Shown here in pieces: positions 13,778-20,806 of a stretch of DNA of 20,806 nt. Below the pieces are notes generated by a model. The model ran no database searches. It saw nothing but the letters and a program-made list of their open reading frames with translations, and was not told the origin of the DNA. The stretch is from Candidatus Caccousia avistercoris. GTDB taxonomy: Bacteria; Bacillota; Clostridia; Oscillospirales; Acutalibacteraceae. The position numbers and the translations under genes were made by a program. The stretch's first letter is position 1. The number at the start of each line of letters is the position of its first letter. The stretch is from the NCBI GenBank assembly GCA_018715025.1, contig DVMK01000164.1, positions 1-20,806 on the forward strand, read 5' to 3'.

Positions 13778-16534
13778 TCAGCCCTGGGAATGGTACTGGG
13801 TGCAGGTGCACTTCTTGAATTTTTTGCCGCTGCCGCAGGGGCAGGGGTCGTTGGGGCCGATCTTCTGGCCCTTCTTGATCACAGGGCGCTTCACGTCCGT
13901 CTGGTCGGCGCTGGTGGAGGTGGGCTTGGCCACCTGCTCCCGCTTGGGCTCCTCCTGGGTGCGCAGGCGGATGGTGAGCATCATGCGGGCGGTATTTTCC
14001 CGAATGGTGCGGATCATGGCCTCGAACATGTCGAAGCCCTCCACCCGGTACTCCACCACCGGGTCGCGCTGGGCGTAGGCCCGCAGGCGGATGCCCCGCT
14101 TCAGCTCTTCCATGGCGTCAATGTGGTCCATCCACTCCGAGTCCACATTCTTCAGCAGCACCACGCGCTCCAGCTCGCGGGTGATGGACTCGCCGAACTG
14201 GCGCTCCCGGTTTTCGTAAATCAGGTGGGCCCGGTCGGTGATGGTCTTGACCACAAACTCCGGCTCCAGCTCCTCGATTTCATCCTGAGAGAAGGTCAGG
14301 TCCTCGGGCACCAGCAGCCAGCCCAGGTAGTAGTCCTTCAGGCCCTGCATGTTCCAGTCGTCGTGAACGGCGTCCTTGGGCAGGAAACGGCTGACCTGCT
14401 CTTCGATGGACTGGTCGATCATGCTCATGATCTGGGTGTGGATGTCCTCGCCGTTGAGCACCTGGTCGCGCTGCTTGTAGATAATCTCTCTCTGGCGGCT
14501 GAGCACGTCGTCGTACTGCAGCACGTTTTTGCGGATGCCGAAGTTGCGGCCCTCAATCTTCCGCTGGGCGCCCTCAATGGTGCTGGTGAGCCACTTGTTT
14601 TCAATGGGGGTGTCCTCGTCCACGTTCAGCCGGTCCATCATGCCGGTGATCCGGTCGCCGCCGAAGAGGCGCATCAGGTCGTCCTCCAGCGAAATGTAGA
14701 AGCGGCTCATGCCCGGGTCGCCCTGGCGGCCGGAACGGCCCCGCAGCTGGTTGTCGATGCGGCGGGACTCGTGGCGCTCGGTGCCGATGATGTACAGGCC
14801 GCCCGCGGCGCGCACCTCGTCCGCCTCCTTCTGAATGGAGGCCTTGTATTTGTCGTTCAGCTCCGCAAAGGTTTTGCGGGCGTTCAAAATATCCGGGTCG
14901 TCGGTTTCCGAGTAGGCGTCCGCCTCGCTGATGAGCTCCTCGGGGAACTGCATGCGGCGCATTTCGGCCTTGGCCATGAATTCCGCATTGCCGCCCAGCT
15001 TAATGTCGGTGCCGCGGCCGGCCATGTTGGTGGCGATGGTGACGGCGCCCTTCTGGCCTGCCTGGGCCACAATTTCGGCCTCTTTGTCGTGGTACTTGGC
15101 GTTCAGCACCTCGTGCTTCACCCCGCGCTTTTTCAAAAGGGAGGAAAGCTGCTCGGACTTTTCAATGGAGATGGTGCCCACCAGCACCGGCTGGCCCTTG
15201 GCGTGGTGCTCGATAATGTCCTCAATGACGGCGTTGAACTTGCCCTTCTCCGTCTTGTACACCACGTCGGGCATATCCTGGCGGATCATGGGCTTGTTGG
15301 TGGGAATCTCCACCACGTCCAGCTTGTAAATCTCCCGGAACTCCTCCTCCTCCGTCATGGCGGTGCCCGTCATGCCGGAAAGCTTGTCGTACAGGCGGAA
15401 GAAATTCTGGAAGGTGATGGTGGCCAGGGTCTTGCTCTCGTGGGCGACCTTCACGCCCTCTTTGGCCTCTATGGCCTGGTGCAGGCCCTCGTTGTACCGG
15501 CGGCCGTACATCAGGCGGCCGGTGAATTCGTCTACAATGATGACCTCCCCGTCCTTCACCACGTAGTCGATGTCCCTGGTCATAACGCCCCTGGCCTTGA
15601 TGGCCTGGTTGATGTGGTGCTGAATGGTGATGTTGTCCGGGTCCGTCAGGTTTTCCAGGTGGAAGAACGATTCCACCTTTTTCACGCCGTTGGGGGTGAG
15701 GGTGGCGGTTTTGGCCTTCTCGTTCACAATGTAGTCGGCGTCGGCGTAAAGCTCGTCGTTGTCGGCCTTTTCGTCCAGCTCGGCCACCTTCACCATGCGC
15801 AGGCGCTGGGCGCAGGTGTCTGCCAGGCTGTACAGCTCGGTGGATTTGTCCCCCTGGCCGGAGATGATGAGGGGGGTTCTGGCCTCGTCGATGAGGATGG
15901 AGTCCACCTCGTCCACAATGGCGAAGTTGTGGCCCCGCTGCACCTTGTTTTCCTTGTAAATCACCATGTTGTCCCGCAGGTAGTCAAAGCCGAACTCGTT
16001 GTTGGTGCCGTAGGTAATGTCGGCGTTGTAGGCGGCCTTGCGGGCGGCGTTGTCCATGTCGTGGACAATCAGGCCCACCGAAAGGCCCAGGTAGCGGTAC
16101 ACCTTGCCCATCCATTCCGAGTCGCGGCGGGCCAGGTAGTCGTTCACCGTCACCACGTGCACGCCCTTGCCCGACAGGGCGTTCAGGTAGGCGGGCAGGA
16201 TCACCGTCTGGGTTTTACCCTCGCCGGTGCGCATCTCGGCAATGCGGCCCTGGTGCAGCACAATGCCGCCCAGAATCTGCACCGGGAAGTGGGGGGTGCC
16301 CAGCACCCGGTCGGTGGCCTCGCGGCAGACGGCGAAAGCGTCCGGCAGGATGTCGTCCAGGGTTTCCCCGTTGGCCAGGCGGTTTTTCAGCTCTGCCGTC
16401 TGGGCCCGCAGCTCCTTTTCTGAAAGCTTTTTGTATTTGTCCTCCAGGGCAAGCACCTTGTCGCACAGCGGCTGAATCCGCTTCAGCTCGCGCTTGCTGT
16501 AGTTGCCGAAAAGTTTAGCCAGGATATTTCCCAT
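13778..16534 (-). CDS. secA: Preprotein translocase ATPase SecA
   Basis: SecA drives export of unfolded preproteins through SecYEG. The protein has 918 residues, full length for the family. Residues 101-109 hold the MRTGEGKT Walker A motif, 208-211 DEVD (Walker B), and further on TSTIEGAQRKIEGRNFGIRK and the helical scaffold are recognisable. The C-terminus has the zinc-binding SEC-C motif, CPCGSGKKFKKCTC, with Cys as fourth ligand, which binds SecB or ribosomes. I chose ATG at 16534 because GAGGTG lies about 9 bases upstream; a GTG four codons earlier lies inside that ribosome-binding site. It stands alone between the GH42 gene and the HAD gene, all on the minus strand. A full set of motifs and no frameshift suggest it is the essential housekeeping copy. 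Confidence 0.98.
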   Translation of the reverse strand: MGNILAKLFGNYSKRELKRIQPLCDKVLALEDKYKKLSEKELRAQTAELKNRLANGETLDDILPDAFAVCREATDRVLGTPHFPVQILGGIVLHQGRIAEMRTGEGKTQTVILPAYLNALSGKGVHVVTVNDYLARRDSEWMGKVYRYLGLSVGLIVHDMDNAARKAAYNADITYGTNNEFGFDYLRDNMVIYKENKVQRGHNFAIVDEVDSILIDEARTPLIISGQGDKSTELYSLADTCAQRLRMVKVAELDEKADNDELYADADYIVNEKAKTATLTPNGVKKVESFFHLENLTDPDNITIQHHINQAIKARGVMTRDIDYVVKDGEVIIVDEFTGRLMYGRRYNEGLHQAIEAKEGVKVAHESKTLATITFQNFFRLYDKLSGMTGTAMTEEEEFREIYKLDVVEIPTNKPMIRQDMPDVVYKTEKGKFNAVIEDIIEHHAKGQPVLVGTISIEKSEQLSSLLKKRGVKHEVLNAKYHDKEAEIVAQAGQKGAVTIATNMAGRGTDIKLGGNAEFMAKAEMRRMQFPEELISEADAYSETDDPDILNARKTFAELNDKYKASIQKEADEVRAAGGLYIIGTERHESRRIDNQLRGRSGRQGDPGMSRFYISLEDDLMRLFGGDRITGMMDRLNVDEDTPIENKWLTSTIEGAQRKIEGRNFGIRKNVLQYDDVLSRQREIIYKQRDQVLNGEDIHTQIMSMIDQSIEEQVSRFLPKDAVHDDWNMQGLKDYYLGWLLVPEDLTFSQDEIEELEPEFVVKTITDRAHLIYENRERQFGESITRELERVVLLKNVDSEWMDHIDAMEELKRGIRLRAYAQRDPVVEYRVEGFDMFEAMIRTIRENTARMMLTIRLRTQEEPKREQVAKPTSTSADQTDVKRPVIKKGQKIGPNDPCPCGSGKKFKKCTCTQYHSQG

Positions 16535-16620
16535 CTTATCTATCACCTCAAGTATTGTGGGAGGGCGCCCGCGCCTCCCCTTGCTCCGGAATCCCCCGTG
16601 CGGTTATGCATACATTTAAC

Positions 16621-16649
16621 AGTATACCACAGGGGCCGCGAAAAAGAAA
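16621..16649 (-). promoter_or_regulatory. Probable secA promoter
   Basis: TATACT (16621-16626, minus strand) is a good -10 box. At 17 bases upstream the -35 is only TTTCTT (16644-16649), and the region above it (about 16650-16668) is AT-rich, as for an UP element. Its start would be near 16615, leaving a leader of about 80 bases that contains a GGAGG/CCTCC hairpin. The GH42 stop codon lies just above, and no clear terminator separates the two. Confidence 0.5.
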
Positions 16650-16685
16650 GAAATTTATATGAATATTCAGGGAAAGTCCGGCAGG

Positions 16686-18707
16686 CTACAGAAGAATGCG
16701 CACCTGGAAGGGGGAAAGGGAAAGCGAGCCCTCCACGGCGGCCCCGCTTTCAAAATCCACGTAGGGCCGGTTCAGCGGCACCTGCACCGGCGCGGGCCGA
16801 AAATTCTGCACGAACACGGCGGCGGGCTCCCCGTCTCTTCTCACGGCGGCGACGCCCTCGGGCAGAACGCCGTCCAGGGCGGGCTGCAGCCCGGCTTCCC
16901 GGCAAAGGCGGGCGATGAGGTCGTTCAGCAGGGCCTGCTCGCCCCGGGCGGCCAGGTAGTACGCCTTCCCCCTGCCGAACCGGTTCACCGCCAGGGCGGG
17001 GCGGCCCTGGTAAAAGTCCTTCCCGTACACCGCCAGCGGCTGGGCCCCGTTCAGGTTCACCAGGTCGCACAGCTGGAACAGGCGGTAGCTTTCCCGGGGG
17101 AGGAAGCCGCCCAGGGGAAGCAGGCTGTTTTCCTGCCCGTCGTACAGGCCGTCGATCTCTTCGCTTTCCAGCCCGAACACCTGGCTGAGGCCGTCCCCCG
17201 GCACGCCGCCCAGAAAGCACAGGTCTGTCTCGTTCACAATACCGCTCCAGTAGGTGCCCAGCAGCACGCCGCCCCGCTCTACAAATTCCCGCAGCCTTTG
17301 GGCGAAGCCGCCCCGCAGCAGGTAGGCCATGGGGGCGGCCACCAGGCGGTACCCCTCCAGGCTGCCGTCCATGTCTACAATGTCGGTCCCGATCCCCAGC
17401 CGCCAGAAGGCCTTGTGAAAGGCCATGGCCGTTTCCAGGTAATGCATGCCGCAGTTCCGCGGCCCCTGGGCGTCGTTCAGGGCCCAGCCGTTTTCCCAGT
17501 CGTAGAGAAGGGCGGCCTGGGGCCTGGGGCAGGTACCCAGCAGGGGGGCCAGCCGTTCCAGCCGTTCCCCCACCTGGGCGGCCTCCTGAAACACCCGGGT
17601 GGTGCTCCTGCCGTCGTGGCCCACCACAGCCCCGTGGAATTTTTCGCTGGAGCCCCGGCTTTTGCGCCACTGGAAATACTGCACCGAGTTGGAGCCGTGG
17701 GCCACCGCCTGCATGGCGGCCAGCATCTGCACCCCGGGCTGGCGCAGGCGGCTGACCTCCTGCCAGTTGGTGGCGCTGGGGGAGGATTCCATCATCAGGA
17801 AGGGCGCCCGCTTGATGGAACGGATCACGTCGTGGGCGAAGGCGGTCTGCTGGCCGGTTTCCGCCTCGTCAGGGTCTTTGCCCCAAAGGGGGTAGCTGTC
17901 CCACGAGGCTATGTCCACCACGTCCCGGTAGCGGAAATAGTTGATGCTCTCGTAGCTTTCCCCGTGGTTGGTGGTGACGGGCAGCTGGGGGTTCACCGCC
18001 TTGACCGCGTCGCGCTCCCAGCGGGCGAAGTCCACCGTCTGGTGGGTGACGAAGCGCTTCCAGTCCAGGTTCAGGCCGTGAACCTCCGTCTCGCCTGAGG
18101 GCACGGGCGCTTCCACCTGCGACCAGTCGGTGTACCGGTGGGCCCAGAAGTCCGTCCACCAGGCCTCGTTCAGGGCGTCCAGCGAGCCGTACTTCTTCCT
18201 GAGCCATTCCCGGAAGGCCGCCTGGCACAGGGGGCAGAAGCACTGGCCCCCCAGCTCGTTGGAAAGGTGCCACAGCAGCACGGCCGGGTGGCGGGAAAAC
18301 CGCTCGGCCAGCTTGGTGTCTATGATCCGCACCTTTTCCCGGTACACCGGCGAGGTGTAGCAGTGGTTGTGGCGGCGGCCCGGCCGGTTGCGCGTCAGCT
18401 GGCTGGAAACCCGCAGCACCTCCGGGTACTTGTGGGCCATCCACAGGGGCCTGGCGCCGCTGGGGGTGGCCAGGATGGTGGACACCCCATTTTCGTACAG
18501 CCGGTTGATGATCTCCTCCAGCCAGTCCAAATCGAAGCGGCCCTCCTCCGGCTCCAGGCGGGCCCAGGAGAAAATCCCCACAGAAACGCAGTTGATGTGC
18601 GCCTCCTTCATCAGGCGCAGGTCCTCCTGCAGAATGTCAGGGCGGGAAAGCCATTGCTCGGGGTTGTAGTCGGCTCCGTGCAGGAAGCCGGGAAACAGGC
18701 AGGCCAT
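16686..18707 (-). CDS. Beta-galactosidase, glycoside hydrolase family 42
   Basis: The protein has 673 residues, the usual length for GH42 (about 680). The TIM barrel has HGADYNPEQW at the N-terminus and the acid/base E151 in WHLSNELGG. C116, C156, C158 and C161 are the four zinc-site cysteines. The nucleophile is E307 in FLMMESSPSATNW. A trimerisation domain (about 390-610) and a small C-terminal beta domain follow. It lacks a signal peptide, so it hydrolyses imported galactosides inside the cell. The start is ATG at 18707, with AAGGAGG about 11 bases upstream; the frame stays open far upstream, but that is the opposite reading of the AraC gene. It follows the AraC regulator by 74 bases, with no promoter seen between them, so the two are probably co-transcribed. 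Confidence 0.95.
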   Translation of the reverse strand: MACLFPGFLHGADYNPEQWLSRPDILQEDLRLMKEAHINCVSVGIFSWARLEPEEGRFDLDWLEEIINRLYENGVSTILATPSGARPLWMAHKYPEVLRVSSQLTRNRPGRRHNHCYTSPVYREKVRIIDTKLAERFSRHPAVLLWHLSNELGGQCFCPLCQAAFREWLRKKYGSLDALNEAWWTDFWAHRYTDWSQVEAPVPSGETEVHGLNLDWKRFVTHQTVDFARWERDAVKAVNPQLPVTTNHGESYESINYFRYRDVVDIASWDSYPLWGKDPDEAETGQQTAFAHDVIRSIKRAPFLMMESSPSATNWQEVSRLRQPGVQMLAAMQAVAHGSNSVQYFQWRKSRGSSEKFHGAVVGHDGRSTTRVFQEAAQVGERLERLAPLLGTCPRPQAALLYDWENGWALNDAQGPRNCGMHYLETAMAFHKAFWRLGIGTDIVDMDGSLEGYRLVAAPMAYLLRGGFAQRLREFVERGGVLLGTYWSGIVNETDLCFLGGVPGDGLSQVFGLESEEIDGLYDGQENSLLPLGGFLPRESYRLFQLCDLVNLNGAQPLAVYGKDFYQGRPALAVNRFGRGKAYYLAARGEQALLNDLIARLCREAGLQPALDGVLPEGVAAVRRDGEPAAVFVQNFRPAPVQVPLNRPYVDFESGAAVEGSLSLSPFQVRILL

Positions 18708-18746
18708 GGGCGTTGGTTCCTCCTTGTTACGTAAAGTGATGAGAGA

Positions 18747-18767
18747 GCCCCCTTTCAAAAAGGGGGC
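18747..18767 (-). other. Hairpin between regulator and beta-galactosidase genes
   Basis: GCCCCCTTT and AAAGGGGGC form a perfect 9-bp stem with a 3-base loop. On the minus strand it is followed by TCTCTCATC, not a T-run, so it is at most a partial terminator. It may set the ratio of regulator to enzyme or be an mRNA end-protecting element. Confidence 0.7.
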
Positions 18768-18781
18768 GGAATGAAAAAGGC

Positions 18782-20806
18782 TCATGAGCGGGAGCGGAAC
18801 TGGCCGGGGGTCACGCCCTCCTCCTTTTTGAAAATGCGGATGAAGGTGTTCACGTTGGCGCAGCCCACCCGCTGGGCAATGGCAGACACAGGCTCCTGGG
18901 AATTCAGCAGCAGGGGCTTGGCCTTGGCCACCCGGTACTGGTTCACGTACTCCAGAAAGGTGGAGTGGTGGTACTCCTTGAACACGCTGCTCAGGTACGA
19001 GGGGGAAAGCTGCAGCTGGTACGAGATGTCGTTCAGCGAGAGATCCTCCTGGTAATGCTCTGCCACATACCCCAGCATCAGCTGGTAAAGCTCCATGGTT
19101 TTGCTGGGCTTGTGAAGGCGGATGTACTCCGTCAGCTTGCCGAAGGCCTGAAGAATGTAGCGCTCCTTTTCCTCCACGCCGGGCAGCTGTTCCAGCTGCC
19201 GGTAAAGGTTGCAGCCCTTCCCGAACACAGCGCCGGCGCTCAGGTTCAGCTCGGCGGCAATGTGGTTCAGGGTCATGAGAAGCTGGACGAACAGGCTTTC
19301 CAGGCGCAGGGCGTGGCCGCCGTCCTCCTTGTTTTCCTGTATAATCTCCTCCAGAAGCTGCCGCACCGCGTCCTCCGGGGCGCGGGACTTCACCAGGCTG
19401 ATCAGCTTCAGCTCGGTTTCCTGGGGGTACCGGCTGGTAATGTACTGGGCGTTGATGGCGGACTCGTAGCCCTTTTTCTGCCGGGCCGGGTCCGGCTTTA
19501 CCATCAGGATGTTGACGGCCTGGTGGAAGGAGTCGTACAGGCCGGAAACAGCGCCGTAGGTTTTCCCGTAGGCGTACAGCAGCCCTTCGCCCCCGTGCCG
19601 CAGCTTCAGCCGGGCGAAAAAGTCCTGCACCAGGGGCTCGCCCTCCTGGGTGTTCAGAATGAGGATCAGGTATTCGCTCTGCCGCAGGAACCAGACCGCC
19701 GTTTTGCCAGAGAACCGGTTCTCTTCGCTGATTCCAGAAACCTCTGGAATCAAAGTATCGCTGTCCAGCGGGTCCGGCCGCCCCGGCTGCCGGAAGGGGA
19801 CGACGGCCGCCGTGAAGTTTTCGTAGGGGAAATCCACCTTGAAGTCCGTCTGCCGGTACAGTTCCAGCACCGGCTGCTGCTCCTGAGAATAAATGCATTC
19901 GGTGAGGATGGCCTCCTGCATGACGGAGGTGTAGCTGTCAATGTGCTCCTGCAGCTGGCTGTTCTGGCTTTTCATGTAGTCGATGAATCTCTGAATGAGA
20001 AGCACGTCGCGGTAATTTTCCAGGCCCGGCTGGCCAAGCTCCGCCTGCACATAGCGCATAATTTTCTGAATGGGGGCGAACAGGCGGTTGGTGAGCGAGA
20101 AGGCCAGCACAGCGCTGACTGCCAGGCACACCAGGCAGAGGAGCACGGTAACGTACCGGATGGAGTCCACGTTCTGCAGCAGCACGTCCTTGTTGATGAG
20201 GGAAACGTACTGCATCCCGCTGGAGGAGGAAACGGTGAGCCAGCCCAGGTACTGCTGGCCGCCCAGGGAAAATTCCTGCGGGGCGCCGCCGCCCTCCGTT
20301 AAAATCTGGTACACCTGGGGGGCGTATTCCCCGGTGGGGAAGCCCTCCCGGGAGGAAGCGATGGCGGCCCCCTCCTGATCCAGCAGAACGGCGGTCAGGT
20401 CCTCGCCGGCGCTGACCTTTTTCAGAATATTGGTCAGCGTGCCGCTTTTCACATTCAAGATGATCTGCCCGTCCGGCTGGCCGGAGTAGCCGGAAACAGA
20501 GCGGATGAAGGAGATGCACTCCGTATTGGAATAGTAGCTTTTCACCTGCATGGTGGCCAGGTAGCTGAAGGGCTGCTGCTCATCCAGCGCTTCCTGCAGG
20601 GAGCGGCCCGCGCTGGTGGTCAGGGTGTACCGTTCCTGAAAGAACTCTTCCTCGGTAAAACAGCCGTATTTGGTGATGAATAGTCCGTCCCGGGAGGAAT
20701 ACAGCCAGATGCTGTCCAGCTGGGGGTACGAATTTTCCAGGTAGATAATCTGCTGCATCATATTTTTCAGCTTGAACTGGCTGTCGGCCGAGGCGCTTTT
20801 GGTGTA
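18782..20806 (-). CDS. Membrane-anchored AraC-family transcriptional regulator (5' end beyond window)
   Basis: The visible part has about 674 residues; the frame stays open to the window edge (20806), so the start codon and the first membrane segment lie outside. The order is: an extracytoplasmic sensor region, a membrane segment (about 20090-20155, hydrophobic VTVLLCLVCLAVSAVLAFSL), a cytoplasmic linker, and a C-terminal AraC double helix-turn-helix (about 18782-19090) with SLNDISYQLQLSPSYLSSVFKEYHHSTF and VGCANVNTFIRIFKKEEGVTPGQF. The layout is a one-component version of the YesM/YesN system: an extracellular sensor joined directly to the DNA-binding domain. It precedes the GH42 gene and probably regulates it, with an external carbohydrate as signal. 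The signal is not known. Confidence 0.9.
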   Translation of the reverse strand, partial: YTKSASADSQFKLKNMMQQIIYLENSYPQLDSIWLYSSRDGLFITKYGCFTEEEFFQERYTLTTSAGRSLQEALDEQQPFSYLATMQVKSYYSNTECISFIRSVSGYSGQPDGQIILNVKSGTLTNILKKVSAGEDLTAVLLDQEGAAIASSREGFPTGEYAPQVYQILTEGGGAPQEFSLGGQQYLGWLTVSSSSGMQYVSLINKDVLLQNVDSIRYVTVLLCLVCLAVSAVLAFSLTNRLFAPIQKIMRYVQAELGQPGLENYRDVLLIQRFIDYMKSQNSQLQEHIDSYTSVMQEAILTECIYSQEQQPVLELYRQTDFKVDFPYENFTAAVVPFRQPGRPDPLDSDTLIPEVSGISEENRFSGKTAVWFLRQSEYLILILNTQEGEPLVQDFFARLKLRHGGEGLLYAYGKTYGAVSGLYDSFHQAVNILMVKPDPARQKKGYESAINAQYITSRYPQETELKLISLVKSRAPEDAVRQLLEEIIQENKEDGGHALRLESLFVQLLMTLNHIAAELNLSAGAVFGKGCNLYRQLEQLPGVEEKERYILQAFGKLTEYIRLHKPSKTMELYQLMLGYVAEHYQEDLSLNDISYQLQLSPSYLSSVFKEYHHSTFLEYVNQYRVAKAKPLLLNSQEPVSAIAQRVGCANVNTFIRIFKKEEGVTPGQFRSRS

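Noticed and set aside
13370..16423. A 1017-residue open frame on the plus strand opposite secA
   Set aside because: The composition is a shadow of secA (low complexity, H/V/G/L-rich). SecA on the minus strand has every family motif.
16659..18098. A 479-residue plus-strand frame opposite the GH42 gene
   Set aside because: Antisense shadow; no start signal and no recognisable family.
18708..19898. An N-terminal extension of the GH42 frame by 397 residues
   Set aside because: It runs through the AraC gene in another frame, reads as R/G/P-rich low complexity, and the ATG at 18707 has its own Shine-Dalgarno sequence and family start (HGADYNPEQW).
18965..20302. A 445-residue plus-strand frame opposite the AraC regulator
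   Set aside because: Antisense shadow of a confidently identified gene.
1..20806. CRISPR array, tRNA, rRNA, insertion sequence or attachment site
   Set aside because: I looked for regular spacer repeats, cloverleaf-like blocks, transposase motifs and flanking direct repeats, and found none. The only tandem pattern is the operator-like array at 11103-11183.

Overview
The window looks like a chromosomal segment of a GC-rich, gut-type anaerobic Firmicute, most likely in the Clostridia (Oscillospiraceae/Ruminococcaceae-like). The grounds are strong AGGAGG ribosome-binding sites, TTGACA/TATAAT-type promoters, YesM/YesN-type two-component sugar regulation, a membrane-bound AraC regulator beside a GH42 beta-galactosidase, and a BmrC/BmrD-type heterodimeric ABC exporter. 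The genus cannot be fixed from this sequence. I see no insertion sequence, prophage, CRISPR array, tRNA or rRNA.

Left part (1-6068). Two minus-strand genes (3756-1939, then 1917-70) encode the halves of a heterodimeric ABC exporter with one degenerate and one consensus ATP site. They follow a leader of about 340 nt that holds a strong promoter (4104-4132), a folded 5' segment, a 30-codon leader-peptide ORF with a perfect Shine-Dalgarno sequence (3874-3966) and an intrinsic terminator (3802-3834) before the first exporter gene. This is the layout of ribosome-mediated transcription attenuation, as known for bmrB-bmrCD of Bacillus subtilis, and is the most interesting regulatory system here. Back-to-back with that promoter, a plus-strand promoter (4142-4170) drives a rhomboid-like membrane protein without a recognisable catalytic motif and a maltose/galactoside O-acetyltransferase-like protein. 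A terminator at 5601-5636 separates these from a convergent SH3-domain lipoprotein gene with its own promoter.

Middle part (6216-13666). A minus-strand carbohydrate-uptake locus runs HAD phosphatase > YesM-type sensor kinase (GTGA overlap) > lipoprotein solute-binding protein > two MalF/MalG-type permeases > YesN-type response regulator > metal-dependent amidohydrolase. No ATPase gene is present, so the importer probably borrows a shared MsiK/MsmX-type ATPase. One promoter precedes the HAD gene. A second, with AT-rich repeated elements upstream of its -35 box, lies between the kinase and binding-protein genes and is the likely target of the response regulator.

Right part (13722-20806). secA, with its own hairpin terminator, is followed (going right) by a GH42 beta-galactosidase and a membrane-anchored AraC-family regulator whose N-terminus lies beyond the window edge. 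All three are on the minus strand. The GH42/AraC pair and the sugar ABC/two-component locus suggest an organism that takes up and degrades galactosides or related oligosaccharides; the actual ligands are not readable from the sequence.
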